From NCBI GenBank assembly GCA_942493045.1, contig OW818665.1, positions 2,914,001 to 2,978,000 of the forward strand: 64,000 nt of DNA, read 5' to 3'. This DNA comes from Teretinema sp942493045 (lineage in GTDB: Bacteria; Spirochaetota; Spirochaetia; Treponematales; Treponemataceae). Of this stretch, positions 35,981 through 44,750 are shown one piece after another. Below the pieces are notes generated by a model. The model was not told where the DNA came from. It saw only the letters and a list, made by a program, of their open reading frames with translations, and ran no database searches. How positions within the stretch are numbered: the stretch's first letter is position 1; the number at the start of each line of letters is the position of its first letter. The position numbers and the translations under genes were made by a program.

Positions 35981-36254
35981 TTTATTCTTCTTTTATTTTG
36001 TAATATACACATGTTGACATTGTTTATTCTTAAGTTTTTTAACATGGTAATTCACATATTGAAAAAAAAATATTTCCACGGATTGCGGGTACGTAAGACA
36101 ATCCTCTTCGTAAATAAGCATTTTTATAGTAACGAAACTCGAAGATATGGTTTATTATTAGCTTAAATTTGTAAAGTTTTAGGAGCGATTTTTGCTTCGT
36201 GGAAGTCGGAGGAATTGTGAAAATTACTGTGTTATTGTAGCAGTTGGTATGCAT

Positions 36255-36986
36255 TCAGGTAACATCAATATATACAATGTTGAATTTATCTTGAAATATT
36301 TCCCAAGATGAATAACCAATAAAGCTGTTCATTGCTAATTCAATTTCATTTTCATTTCTGTGGGGAAGATTTTTTATAAAATATTCTTTGGATTGATAAT
36401 TACTTAATCCTGTTTTGTAAGATTCAGAATTTGAAAGCGAATTGTCGATTAATAAAAAAGAAATAATTGTTTTACCTGATTCAATTACAGAATCGATATG
36501 ACGTATTAATTGATCTCGGCTATTTAACCATTTTGTTTTTGTTGTAAAATATTTTTCTGTTCTTTTAGCCTCGCCAATAATAATAAAGTGTTCGGTTTCA
36601 ATGTAAATATCTGGGTGTGTGTAACCTTCAAATATGTACCACTTATTGAGACACGATTTGTCTTCATTAATTAGTGATAGTGCCTCCTTAATTGTATCTA
36701 TATTCAATTCAAATAGTTTTTTTCTTTTAATATATGTAACAGAACCATCATCAATTCCTAAAGCGATTTTATTTAAGATATTGCTATTCTGAACTAAATA
36801 TTTTAAAAATTTTTTGGAAGGCATTATTGTTTTTTCATTTTGACCATATGCAATAGTAATTACTGGTTCCGTGATGCATATATTTGAATTAATTGTATTA
36901 AGTAAATTATTTGGAAAATTATTGTGTTGTTTCAATTGATCTAGTAAAGGAACTACTCTCGTCAAGGAACTGTTGTATTTTCCCAT
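36255..36986 (-). CDS. PD-(D/E)XK-like nuclease
   Basis: A 243-aa protein. The core HPDIYIETEHFIIIGEAKRTEKYF (near residue 125) carries the D...E-x-K pattern of restriction-type nucleases, preceded by a helical N-terminus. ATG 36986 is supported by an AAAGGT site; the frame extends to 37025 without one. It stands 277 bp upstream of the kinase-like gene on the same strand and next to the right attachment site, where accessory defence genes often collect. Confidence 0.65.
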   Translation of the reverse strand: MGKYNSSLTRVVPLLDQLKQHNNFPNNLLNTINSNICITEPVITIAYGQNEKTIMPSKKFLKYLVQNSNILNKIALGIDDGSVTYIKRKKLFELNIDTIKEALSLINEDKSCLNKWYIFEGYTHPDIYIETEHFIIIGEAKRTEKYFTTKTKWLNSRDQLIRHIDSVIESGKTIISFLLIDNSLSNSESYKTGLSNYQSKEYFIKNLPHRNENEIELAMNSFIGYSSWEIFQDKFNIVYIDVT

Positions 36987-37123
36987 AATTTTACCTTTTA
37001 TATGATGGATCTCAATTCGTGTCATTTATTAATAACATTCTATCATGAAAAGTTATAATTATGAAAAGAATTAAATAACTGACATTTATGCGTTTTTATC
37101 AATTTTTTTGTGATATCGACCAA

Positions 37124-37145
37124 TTTGTGAGCAAGATTGTGAGCA
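37124..37145 (+). promoter_or_regulatory. Putative integrase arm-type sites, right pair
   Basis: TTTGTGAGCA (37124-37133) and ATTGTGAGCA (37136-37145) repeat with the same 12-nt period and orientation as the left pair at 1352-1373. They lie about 125 bp inside attR. Confidence 0.6.
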
Positions 37146-37269
37146 GAATTTGATTAAGTAGTAGTAATCAGTATCATATAATATAACGATATAAGCAAAA
37201 TGCTTGACTTTTAGGGGTTAAGGTTTATACTATTTAGTATATGTTCGCATTGATTATTTCTTAAGTCAT

Positions 37270-37311
37270 CTCATAATCCGTCGGTCCCTGGTTCAAGTCC
37301 AGGTGGGCCCA
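37270..37311 (+). repeat. attR: right 42-bp attachment core
   Basis: Identical to 1243-1284, the 3' portion of the tRNA. It is the remaining host half of the original tRNA gene and lacks the 5' half. The bases after it are the host's original downstream sequence, which begins with a terminator. Confidence 0.93.
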
Positions 37312-37354
37312 ATTAAAAAAGCCATTCCGCCGATGCGGAATGGCTTTTTTAATT
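37311..37354. terminator. tRNA terminator, now beside attR
   Basis: A perfect 20-bp stem (arms 37311-37330 and 37335-37354) with a CGAT loop, AATT ends and a six-T run. It directly follows the 3' tRNA fragment, so before integration it ended the tRNA transcript. Confidence 0.88.
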
Positions 37355-37356
37355 AG

Positions 37357-37604
37357 GGAGTTTCCGCAAAGCGGAAACTCCACCATGCGTATAGACCTGG
37401 ACTTGAACTGAGGAGACCGCTGAGCGAATGCGACTTGCAACGCAGTTTCTAGCGGGACGAGGTGCCATGGATGGCACCGTAAGGTCTCCGAGGCGGCCCG
37501 TATGGAGTAAACAGGAGGTTTGCGACTGGAGGGCAAGTCCAAAGCGCGTTATACACTTCCAAAACAAATTTGCTATTTATTATGAAGGGGGCAGTATCCC
37601 CCAG
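37357..37604. repeat. Structured 248-bp repeat, copy A
   Basis: Shares about 248 bp with 39770-40017. It begins with a perfect 11-bp hairpin GGAGTTTCCGC-AAA-GCGGAAACTCC. Further helices are GGACTTG (37399) with CAAGTCC (37534), GGAGACC (37412) with GGTCTCC (37483), GGTGCCAT (37461) with ATGGCACC (37471), and GTAAAC (37507) with GTTTGC (37518). It ends near GGGGGCAGTATCCCCC. Base changes in copy B preserve the helices. The strand of any transcript is unknown. Confidence 0.8.
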
Positions 37605-37619
37605 CTACTATGATTATTG

Positions 37620-37935
37620 TCAAGCGATAGACGCCCATCCCTCTTCTTTTAGTTTATAGTATCGGAATTTCCGGCGAAGCGCCTCTTTTGAGGCATCCAC
37701 AAAAAATTCCCTTCGTGAGGCAAGAATCCACATTAACCCGACAATACGCCTCGCCAGCGTAACGGCGCTTTTCGTTCACCCTTTTCGCTCACGGAGCAAG
37801 TAGAACTTTTCCTGCAGGCGACCGACTTTCTTACAGCGTAATAATGACCATGCTGCCTGTAATATCACCCCTCGGATGGCCCTGTGACCATCTTTCATGA
37901 TTTGCCCATACCGATTCATTACGTCAGAACTATCT
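37620..37935 (-). pseudogene. IS110-family transposase C-terminal remnant
   Basis: On the minus strand a frame reads GQIMKDGHRAIRGVILQAAW, then LLRCKKVGRLQEKFYLLRER, an in-frame stop, and TKSAVTLARRIVGLMWILAS. This is the C-terminal (Transposase_20) region of IS110/IS1111-type transposases. There is no start and no N-terminal DEDD domain, so it is dead. It sits immediately beside repeat copy A, on the side where IS1111-type elements carry their noncoding RNA. Confidence 0.7.
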
Positions 37936-37945
37936 ATATCTTACA

Positions 37946-39421
37946 TCACCAGATCGGGCAGTTGCTGGTCTGAAGCGCACTTGTTCCCCCGTTGAAATTG
38001 CTATGTGTGGTGACCTTGCTCACATTCCATCCTGTAAGATTCTGGTTGAAGCCGCTTGCAGAAGCGAACATGGAAGACATATCGGTGACATTGCTGGTAT
38101 TCCAGCTGCCGATATTCTGGTTGAAGACGCTTGCAAAAGCGAACATACGATTCATATCGGTGACATTGCTGGTATCCCAGCTGCCGATATTCTGGTTGAA
38201 GACGTTTGTAAAAGCGAACATGTAAGTCATATCGGTGACATTGCTGGTATCCCAGCTGCCGATATTCTGGTTGAAGACGTTTGTAAAAGCGAACATGTAA
38301 GTCATATCGGTGACATTGCTGGTATCCCAGCTGCCGATATTCTGGTTGAAGGCCTCAGTATCATAGAACATATGATTCATATTGTTGACCTTTCCAGTAT
38401 TCCATGCGCCGATGTTTTGATCGAAGACGCTGGCCTCATAGAACATTTCAGACATATCAGTGACATTACTGGTATCCCAGCTGCCGATGTCTTGGTCGAA
38501 GGCGCTGGCGTGATAGAACATGGAAGACATATCGGTGACATTGCTGGTATTCCAGCTACCGATGTCTTGGTCGAAAGCGCTGACCCAAACGAACATGGAA
38601 GACATATCAGTGACATTGCTAGTATCCCAGCTGCCGATATTCTGGTTGAAGACGATTGCAAAAGCGAACATGTGAGACATATCAGTTACATTACCGGTAT
38701 CCCAACTGCTGATATTCTGGTTGAAATTGTTGGCATTATAGAACATATAATACATATTGGTGACCTTTCCAGTATTCCATCCGCCGATGTTCTGGTCGAA
38801 GGCGCTGGCCTCATCGAACATGGAAGACATATTGGTGACATTGCTGGTATCCCAGCTGCCGATATTCTGATTGAAAGCGGTAGCGTACCTGAACATACCA
38901 GACATATTGATGACATTGCTGGTATTCCAGCTATCGATGTTTTGGTTGAAGGAACTGGCGTCATTGAACATGTGAGACATATTGATGACATTGCTGGTAT
39001 TCCAGCTCCCGATGTCTTGGTCGAAGGACCTGGCACTAAAGAACATGTCAGACATATTTGTGACATTGCTGGTATTCCAGCTCCCGATGTTTTGATCGAA
39101 GGACCTGGCACTATAGAACATGTCAGACATATTGGTGACATTACTGACATCCCAGTGAGATATATCCTGATTAAATGTAGTGCAATTTTTAAACATACTG
39201 CTCATATCGGTAATGCCCGATGTGTCCACATTAGTAACATCACTTCCGTCTCTTATCATTGCATAAAGCTGATCTCGAGTTAATTTCTGATCGTTGTCTA
39301 CTACATTGGCTGCAGGAGCCCCGGTTGCCGGTTCGCATCCGCTTATCGCGAGCGATACCACTAACGTTAACACGCAGGCGAACGTTGCCTTCAGATTGAT
39401 TTTTCCAGATTTTAGTTTCAT
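37946..39421 (-). CDS. DUF285 repeat surface lipoprotein
   Basis: A 491-aa secreted protein. A signal peptide with lipobox (LVVSLAISGC) is followed by about 15 tandem 25-residue units of the form FxQNIGSWDTSNVTDMSxMF, the DUF285/BspA-related repeat. These fold as a leucine-rich-repeat-like solenoid exposed at the cell surface. AAAGGAG precedes the start. Adjacent units are almost identical at DNA level (75-bp period), so repeat number may vary by recombination. Probably an adhesin or host-interaction protein. Confidence 0.9.
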   Translation of the reverse strand: MKLKSGKINLKATFACVLTLVVSLAISGCEPATGAPAANVVDNDQKLTRDQLYAMIRDGSDVTNVDTSGITDMSSMFKNCTTFNQDISHWDVSNVTNMSDMFYSARSFDQNIGSWNTSNVTNMSDMFFSARSFDQDIGSWNTSNVINMSHMFNDASSFNQNIDSWNTSNVINMSGMFRYATAFNQNIGSWDTSNVTNMSSMFDEASAFDQNIGGWNTGKVTNMYYMFYNANNFNQNISSWDTGNVTDMSHMFAFAIVFNQNIGSWDTSNVTDMSSMFVWVSAFDQDIGSWNTSNVTDMSSMFYHASAFDQDIGSWDTSNVTDMSEMFYEASVFDQNIGAWNTGKVNNMNHMFYDTEAFNQNIGSWDTSNVTDMTYMFAFTNVFNQNIGSWDTSNVTDMTYMFAFTNVFNQNIGSWDTSNVTDMNRMFAFASVFNQNIGSWNTSNVTDMSSMFASASGFNQNLTGWNVSKVTTHSNFNGGTSALQTSNCPIW

Positions 39422-39769
39422 TATAAATCTCCTTTTAGATTTCTATTGGCAATTAATTCCGTTGAAGCAATATAGTTTTGGTATGGCATTAACTTAACGT
39501 GCACATTATAAAACTTAAATAATATCAAAGAATCTCATGGAGCGCTACACATTTTAATATTTAGGTATGTGAAGTACAGATATGGTTTACATTATCAAGT
39601 GATTGGCTAAGAGAGATAAATATCATAACGAAAAAAAAAGCTTTCAGCAAAACATTCAGCAGATTATGACATACCCATGCAAACGGGTATATAGAATACT
39701 AAGCGGATTGCTCGTTTCGACGTTTTATGCTATAATTTCATGTAACAATTTGCTTGTTTTTTTAATGAT
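39422..39769. other. Upstream region of the DUF285 gene; otherwise empty
   Basis: Contains the ribosome site for the leftward lipoprotein gene at its left edge and a TATAAT-like box near 39730 facing right. No gene, tRNA or repeat other than the repeat copy starting at 39770 was recognised. Confidence 0.4.
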
Positions 39770-40017
39770 GGAGTATCCGCTTTGCGGAAACTCCACCATG
39801 CGTATAGACTTGGACTTGAACCGGAGCGGCCGCCGAGCGAATGCGACTCGCAACGCAGTTTCCAGCGGGAAGAGCGCCCATGGAGGGGCGCGGCAGGCCG
39901 CGGAGGCGGGCTGGAGGGAGGGCACACGAAGTGCCCGACCGGAAGCCAAGTCCACGCCGCGTTATATCCTTCCACAACAAATTTGCTATTTATTATAAAG
40001 GGGGAAGTATCCCCCTG
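39770..40017. repeat. Structured 248-bp repeat, copy B
   Basis: Second copy of the repeat at 37357-37604. Helices correspond: GGACTTG (39812) with CAAGTCC (39947), GCGGCC (39826) with GGCCGC (39896), GCGCCC (39874) with GGGCGC (39886), and GGGCAC (39920) with GTGCCC (39931). Three of these differ from copy A by paired changes. The first hairpin has one mismatch. No transposase lies beside this copy. Confidence 0.8.
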
Positions 40018-40174
40018 GCTTCAAAGTCCTCACTACGCTCACCGCTCCGTTCCGGGCTTTTCCGCCACCCCCTCCTCTTCAGACCCTGGTACCGAAGCTT
40101 TATCCCGCTTATGGTCGATTATTTGTATGCGATCTATGCAATCAACCCTTGTATTTATACCTATATAATGTATT

Positions 40175-40203
40175 ATGAAACTGTCACAATATGACAGTTT
40201 CAT
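40175..40203. promoter_or_regulatory. Palindromic operator upstream of abiE genes
   Basis: ATGAAACTGTCA and TGACAGTTTCAT form a perfect 12-bp inverted repeat with a 5-nt gap, 21 bp before the AbiEi start. AbiEi antitoxins bind inverted repeats in their own promoter, so autoregulation is likely. A TATAAT lies just upstream (40164-40169). The same palindrome recurs at 48727. Confidence 0.7.
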
Positions 40204-40223
40204 GGTTAATTTAAGGGTTATTT

Positions 40224-40862
40224 ATGAACAGGTTAACGAAAAGGATTATTGAGAACCTCCCCAATCCGGTTTTTTCGGTGCATGATCTTGCCGTTCTGGA
40301 ACCAACCTCCGGTAATATCCGACATGCGTTGGTTAAGCGGGCGGTAGCGGATGGCGACTTGATCATCATTCGGCGGGGACTCTATGCGCTTTCTCCGGTA
40401 TACCGAAAAGTGGATATCAATATGTTCTCCGTCGCTCAATTGGTATATGGGCCTTCCTATATCAGCCTGGAGTCCGCCCTAAGTTTACAAGGATGGATCC
40501 CGGAAGGAGTCAGGGATATTGTCAGTGTTACCTGCAGATTTTCAAAAGATTTTGACACGCCCGTTGGCCATTTTTCATATCTTCGCGTTCCACAAAAAAC
40601 ACTCTACGCCGGTGTCAGAAGAATCACGAACAATGGCGGGATGAGCTGGATGATCGCGTCTCCGCTTAAGGCACTCGCTGATTATGTGTCCTGTCGCAGA
40701 CTCGATTGGACATCGGTCGATCCATTGATCAAATCTCTCCGGATCGAGGAAGAGCAACTCGCGGAACTGGTTCAAGCCGACTTTGACGAACTCGAGGGAA
40801 ACTATACAAGTGTCCGGGTGCGCCGTTTTCTGGACGGAATTAAAAAGGAAGTCTTACTATGA
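40224..40862 (+). CDS. abiEi: AbiEi-type antitoxin
   Basis: A 212-aa antitoxin. The N-terminal winged helix (PNPVFSVHDLAVL, then HALVKRAVADGDLIIIRRGLYAL) binds DNA; the C-terminal domain contains ISLESALSLQGWIPEG, typical of AbiEi. It neutralises the downstream nucleotidyltransferase and likely represses the operon through the palindrome at 40175. Its stop overlaps the toxin start (ATGA). Confidence 0.87.
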   Translation: MNRLTKRIIENLPNPVFSVHDLAVLEPTSGNIRHALVKRAVADGDLIIIRRGLYALSPVYRKVDINMFSVAQLVYGPSYISLESALSLQGWIPEGVRDIVSVTCRFSKDFDTPVGHFSYLRVPQKTLYAGVRRITNNGGMSWMIASPLKALADYVSCRRLDWTSVDPLIKSLRIEEEQLAELVQADFDELEGNYTSVRVRRFLDGIKKEVLL

Positions 40863-41713
40863 GCGTGTCGATTATTCGCGAGCGATTGGCGACGTATGGT
40901 TGTAAATCGCAAATTGAAGAAGAACAGGCTATTCGCGAAATTACGCAGGAGCTTGTGCTTGCCGCGTTGGGACGAACTGATTTTTTCAAGACGGCGGCCT
41001 TTCAGGGAGGAACCGCACTGCGCATTTTGTATGGGCTCGATCGTTTTTCCGAAGATCTTGATTTTGCCCTGAAAAGAAGCGATCCCGGATTTGCATGGAA
41101 GGAGTACCTTCAGACAATGACCGATGAGCTTTCTGCCTACGGATACAAGATTGAAATTCAGGATCGGTCGAAGGCGGACTCAGCGGTAAAAAAGGCATTT
41201 ATCAAGGATGACGCTATCGGAAAAGTTCTTAATTTTCAGTTTGCCGGTAAATCGGGTGTAGTCGGTAAAATCCGGATCAAGCTGGAAGTTGATATCAATC
41301 CGCCCGATGGTAGCGAATACGAGATCAAATATTTGGATTTCCCCTTCGTGTCGTCGGTAGTCGTACAAACAGTACCATCCCTGTTTGCCGGAAAGATCCA
41401 CGCGTTGCTGTGTCGGGATTATCTGAAAGGACGGGATTGGTATGATTTTCTGTGGTACACGTCGCGTCGAACTCCGATCAATTTTCGATTGCTCTCGTCG
41501 GCGCTGTCGCAGGTCGGTCCTTGGAAAAACTGGGGACAATCGTTTGACTACGACTGGTGTGTACAAGCGTTGAAGGAAAAAATCGAGATTATCGAGTGGC
41601 CTTCCGTCGCCGAAGACGTCCGCCGGTTTGTTCGGGTGCGTGAACAGAAATCCCTTGATCTCTGGAACCGGGATCTGTTTATTGGGCAGCTTGAGAAGAT
41701 TCCTCATGAGTAA
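40859..41713 (+). CDS. abiEii: AbiEii-type nucleotidyltransferase toxin
   Basis: A 284-aa nucleotidyltransferase. The catalytic core FQGGTALRILYGLDRFSEDLDFAL (G-T and paired DLD acids) and the later IKLEVDIN and SLFAGKIHALLCRDYLKGRDWYD are characteristic of AbiEii. These toxins modify tRNA 3' ends or other targets and arrest growth, giving abortive infection. Immediately coupled to abiEi. Full length for the family. Confidence 0.9.
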   Translation: MSVSIIRERLATYGCKSQIEEEQAIREITQELVLAALGRTDFFKTAAFQGGTALRILYGLDRFSEDLDFALKRSDPGFAWKEYLQTMTDELSAYGYKIEIQDRSKADSAVKKAFIKDDAIGKVLNFQFAGKSGVVGKIRIKLEVDINPPDGSEYEIKYLDFPFVSSVVVQTVPSLFAGKIHALLCRDYLKGRDWYDFLWYTSRRTPINFRLLSSALSQVGPWKNWGQSFDYDWCVQALKEKIEIIEWPSVAEDVRRFVRVREQKSLDLWNRDLFIGQLEKIPHE

Positions 41714-41767
41714 GAAACCTGCTTTTTTGTGTCCGAATTTGACACAGCTGCGTTATACTCTCTACCA

Positions 41768-42295
41768 ATGAAGACTTACCTTATAGAACGCGATTTTTGC
41801 GCGATAGACTTTGAGACGGCCTGCAATGCCCGCGCCAGTGCTTGCGCCGTGGGTATGGTTCGGGTACGCGCCGGCGAGATCGTCGAGACCTTTTACTCGC
41901 TGATCAAGCCGCCTGCCGGAATGGAAATCTGGCCCAGTTTTACCGCCATACACGGAATTACCATGCATGACGTGCGTGGCGCGCCGGCATTTAATGAGCT
42001 TTGGCCGAAAATAAACGACTTTTTCCAGGGCGATCTATTGGTAGCGCATAACGCCGCTTTTGATCGGGGCGTACTGAAAGGCTGTCTGGAATACTATGGT
42101 ATTGAGCAGGCAGTTCCACGCTTTGAATGTACGGTGGTCTATTCCCGCCGGGCCTGGAAAAAGGAATTACAGAGCATGAGACTCATCAATTGTAAACTGA
42201 ATACCCTCAGTAATTTTCTCGGAATTGAACTCAATCATCATGATGCCCTCAGCGATGCCCGCGCCTGCGCGAAGATTTTTCTGGCAGCACAGTGA
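41768..42295 (+). CDS. DnaQ-like DEDDh 3'-5' exonuclease
   Basis: A 175-aa exonuclease of the polymerase III epsilon family. Motifs are FCAIDFETACN (DxE), LVAHNAAFDRGVL and HHDALSDARACAKIF (HxxxxxD). Stand-alone proteins of this size degrade single-stranded DNA or oligonucleotides. ATG 41768 is used; the frame opens earlier at 41729 without a good site. Confidence 0.87.
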   Translation: MKTYLIERDFCAIDFETACNARASACAVGMVRVRAGEIVETFYSLIKPPAGMEIWPSFTAIHGITMHDVRGAPAFNELWPKINDFFQGDLLVAHNAAFDRGVLKGCLEYYGIEQAVPRFECTVVYSRRAWKKELQSMRLINCKLNTLSNFLGIELNHHDALSDARACAKIFLAAQ

Positions 42296-42386
42296 TGATG
42301 TACGGTTAATTGACAAAACCGCTGGTGGTGGCCCGTCAGGTTCACCGTTTCCTCGCGATCCTCAGCATTCGCGTGGCGCCCATAAC

Positions 42387-43586
42387 TCAGGACAGTCGTT
42401 CCCCTTCCTCCAGATTCCGTCCGAATTTTTTGCATTCTTCTTCGGCTTGACCATCGGGATTCCAGAGTACCTTGAGCCCGTCATTGACCAGTTCAAATCC
42501 GGAAGAAACCAGCAATTTGTTTATTTTAGCGACGGCCTCACCGCTCCATCCGTAGCATCCGAAGCTTGCGGCTTTCTTTTTCTTGAAGCGCAGACCCTCG
42601 ATCATCTCGAGTATTCCTGCCGTCGCATGCGTGACCCCTTTCCCGATGGTGGGTGATCCCACAAGGATAAGCTTTGATTTGAACACTTCGGTGATAAGGT
42701 CGTTTTTATCGGTCTTTGAGATGTTATATACTTTCACCGTGGTTTTGCTTCCGCTCTTCCTTATTCCGGTGGCTATCGCGTCTGCCATATGACGGGTGCC
42801 TTCCCACATGGTGTCGTACAAAATGGTGATCTGGTCTTCCTGATAGTCCCGGCTCCAGTCAATATATTTCTGAACGATCTGCGTCGGGTTGTCGCGCCAG
42901 ATTATTCCGTGACTAGGCGCGATTATATCGATCGGCAGATTGAGGGACAGGACTTCCTGAATTTTTTTGTCGACGAGGGCGCTGAAAGGCGTGAGGATGT
43001 TGGCATAGTATTTGATGCACTCCGCGTCGAGAGCGGCCTGATCGACGAGATCGTTAAAAAGGCTATTCGAGGCATAATGCTGGCCGAAGGCATCGTTGCT
43101 GAACAGAATATTGTCGCCGGTCATATAAGTCGCCATGCTGTCGGGCCAGTGGAGCATTTTCATTTCCACGAAGACAAGTTTTTTGCCGTTTCCGATATCG
43201 ATAGAATCGCCGGTTTTCACCGTATGGAAATTCCATTTCTCGTGATATTGACCGGTGAGGGATTTGACGGCGTTTTCCGTGCAATACACTGGTACGTCGG
43301 GTATGTGGCGGATAAGCTCGCTGAGGGCTCCCGAATGGTCAACCTCTCCATGGTTCGCGACGATGAAGTCGATTTTGTCCAGGGGAATTTCATTTTTGAG
43401 GTTTTCGACGAATTCCTTCGCGTATGGCCGCCAAACCGAGTCGATCAGAACATTCTTTTCCTCGCGGATCAGATAGGAGTTATAGGTCGAACCTTGTGTG
43501 GTCGAATACTCGTTGCCATGGAATTTTTGCAGTTCCCAATCGATTTTTCCTACCCAGGATACATTGCTTTTTACCGAAATGTGCAT
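42387..43586 (-). CDS. Flavodiiron protein (A-type flavoprotein)
   Basis: A 399-aa O2- or NO-reducing enzyme. The N-terminal beta-lactamase-like domain holds the diiron ligands HGEVDH, LHWPDS, SNDAFGQH and SHGIIW. A C-terminal flavodoxin domain begins at ITILYDTMWEGTRHMADAIA. It protects anaerobes from oxygen or nitric oxide. No rubredoxin domain is fused, so electrons must come from a separate partner. It reads on its own. Confidence 0.93.
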   Translation of the reverse strand: MHISVKSNVSWVGKIDWELQKFHGNEYSTTQGSTYNSYLIREEKNVLIDSVWRPYAKEFVENLKNEIPLDKIDFIVANHGEVDHSGALSELIRHIPDVPVYCTENAVKSLTGQYHEKWNFHTVKTGDSIDIGNGKKLVFVEMKMLHWPDSMATYMTGDNILFSNDAFGQHYASNSLFNDLVDQAALDAECIKYYANILTPFSALVDKKIQEVLSLNLPIDIIAPSHGIIWRDNPTQIVQKYIDWSRDYQEDQITILYDTMWEGTRHMADAIATGIRKSGSKTTVKVYNISKTDKNDLITEVFKSKLILVGSPTIGKGVTHATAGILEMIEGLRFKKKKAASFGCYGWSGEAVAKINKLLVSSGFELVNDGLKVLWNPDGQAEEECKKFGRNLEEGERLS

Positions 43587-43643
43587 GGCGTCTCCTTATT
43601 GTGGCTGACTACTTATATTTGTGGCCTTCTGCATTTCCTAACC

Positions 43644-44732
43644 TTACTCAATAATCGAGGAGATCACTTCGCATTCGGTCTCGCTGTGCATCGAGATGCC
43701 CGGCCACACCGGATACCAGGATCCTCCGATATTATTCCGAATGACCGAATCGCGGATATAAATATTTCCGGTGCGGTCGTTGGTTACGAAGAAAACAGCC
43801 GCGCCATAGGAGGCCACTTCGTTGTGTTCGATGACTGTATCGTACAGGGCGAGCGTCATTGTGTTGCCATCGTTGTAGATTGCCCCGCCGCTACCGCCTC
43901 CGGGGGTGCCTGCCGTCGCGGGATTTCCGCCTGAACCGACTGCCCGGTTATAGGAAAACACGCTGCCATAAATGGACCAGGACACGCCTATGCTGCTGAG
44001 GGCTCCGCCATTTGAGCCGACGTTGCCGTTGGCGGTCGAGCCACCGAATATGCTGTTTACAATGTATACCGGGCGATCTTCGTACTGATCGAAAACGCGT
44101 ATGGCGCCTCCCCCGACATCGGGTCCCTCTTCTGCGCAAACGTTCCTGTAGAACTCGCAGTTAACGACTTTAAAACGCCCTCCGCGGACCCAAATGGCGC
44201 CGCCTCCGTCATACTCGCTTTCGTTCGTTGAATTGCCGTCGCTAAAGGTCAGGTTTTGGACGCAGAGGTGCGGAGAATCCTGGTTGTCGGCGTGGTCTGT
44301 CGTCCATACCTGATTCTCGTCACAGGTATTCATGTAGAGTATCCGTGTGGTGCCGCCGCCGCTCAGCGTTACCAGGCCGCCGCCGTCAATTACAAGATTC
44401 GGTTTGTCGTTGAATACCTTGGCCGGACGGTCAAGGATGATGGTGAAGGGCTCGCTGCCGCCGTTGAATGTTATCGTACCGCCCCGCGCTACGGCCGCAA
44501 TAAAGGCTTCGGCGGTACAGCTTTCCGGCGTTCCGTTTCCTATCACTTGATCCGGAGCGCTAACGTCTTCGGCCAGGGCTTCGGCCGGAATTTCACCGTT
44601 GTCGACGGCTGCCTGGTCGTTTGGGACGTTTCCCGCAGTGAGCCTGCATGCCGCTGCAAGTGCAATAATAATCGGCACGATGAATAGACGGGCTGCATGA
44701 ATTGAAAACTTATTCTTTGAATTTGTATTCAT
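43644..44732 (-). CDS. Lipoprotein with right-handed parallel beta-helix
   Basis: A 362-aa secreted protein with signal peptide and lipobox (IIALAAAC). The body repeats short beta-strand units with Asn/Gly turns (VIDGGGLVTLSGGG, LTFSDGN, GGGAIWVRGGRFKVVNCEF), the pectin-lyase-like fold seen in polymorphic outer-membrane proteins. Likely a surface or carbohydrate-binding protein. It diverges from the neighbouring lipoprotein across a palindrome at 44751. Confidence 0.75.
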   Translation of the reverse strand: MNTNSKNKFSIHAARLFIVPIIIALAAACRLTAGNVPNDQAAVDNGEIPAEALAEDVSAPDQVIGNGTPESCTAEAFIAAVARGGTITFNGGSEPFTIILDRPAKVFNDKPNLVIDGGGLVTLSGGGTTRILYMNTCDENQVWTTDHADNQDSPHLCVQNLTFSDGNSTNESEYDGGGAIWVRGGRFKVVNCEFYRNVCAEEGPDVGGGAIRVFDQYEDRPVYIVNSIFGGSTANGNVGSNGGALSSIGVSWSIYGSVFSYNRAVGSGGNPATAGTPGGGSGGAIYNDGNTMTLALYDTVIEHNEVASYGAAVFFVTNDRTGNIYIRDSVIRNNIGGSWYPVWPGISMHSETECEVISSIIE

Positions 44733-44750
44733 AATAGTATAAGATAGGCC

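Noticed and set aside
36000..36254. tRNA or CRISPR in the AT-rich gap
   Set aside because: No cloverleaf, regular repeats or spacers were seen. No CRISPR array was found in the window.
37261..37542. Leftward 93-aa frame ending WAHLDLNQGPTDYE-like
   Set aside because: The peptide is the reverse translation of the tRNA fragment and repeat A, a well-known misannotation.
38003..39283. Long rightward open frame of 426 aa
   Set aside because: It is the complementary shadow of the 75-bp repeats of the DUF285 gene, which has a signal peptide, lipobox and ribosome site.
39725..39980. Several small leftward frames in repeat B
   Set aside because: They arise from the structured repeat; helices, not codons, are conserved between the two copies.
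40224..41713. abiE pair as part of the prophage
   Set aside because: It lies about 2.9 kb beyond attR, outside the element's defined ends.
42789..43934. Rightward 381-aa frame opposite the flavodiiron gene
   Set aside because: It spans two real leftward genes and carries no recognisable motif.
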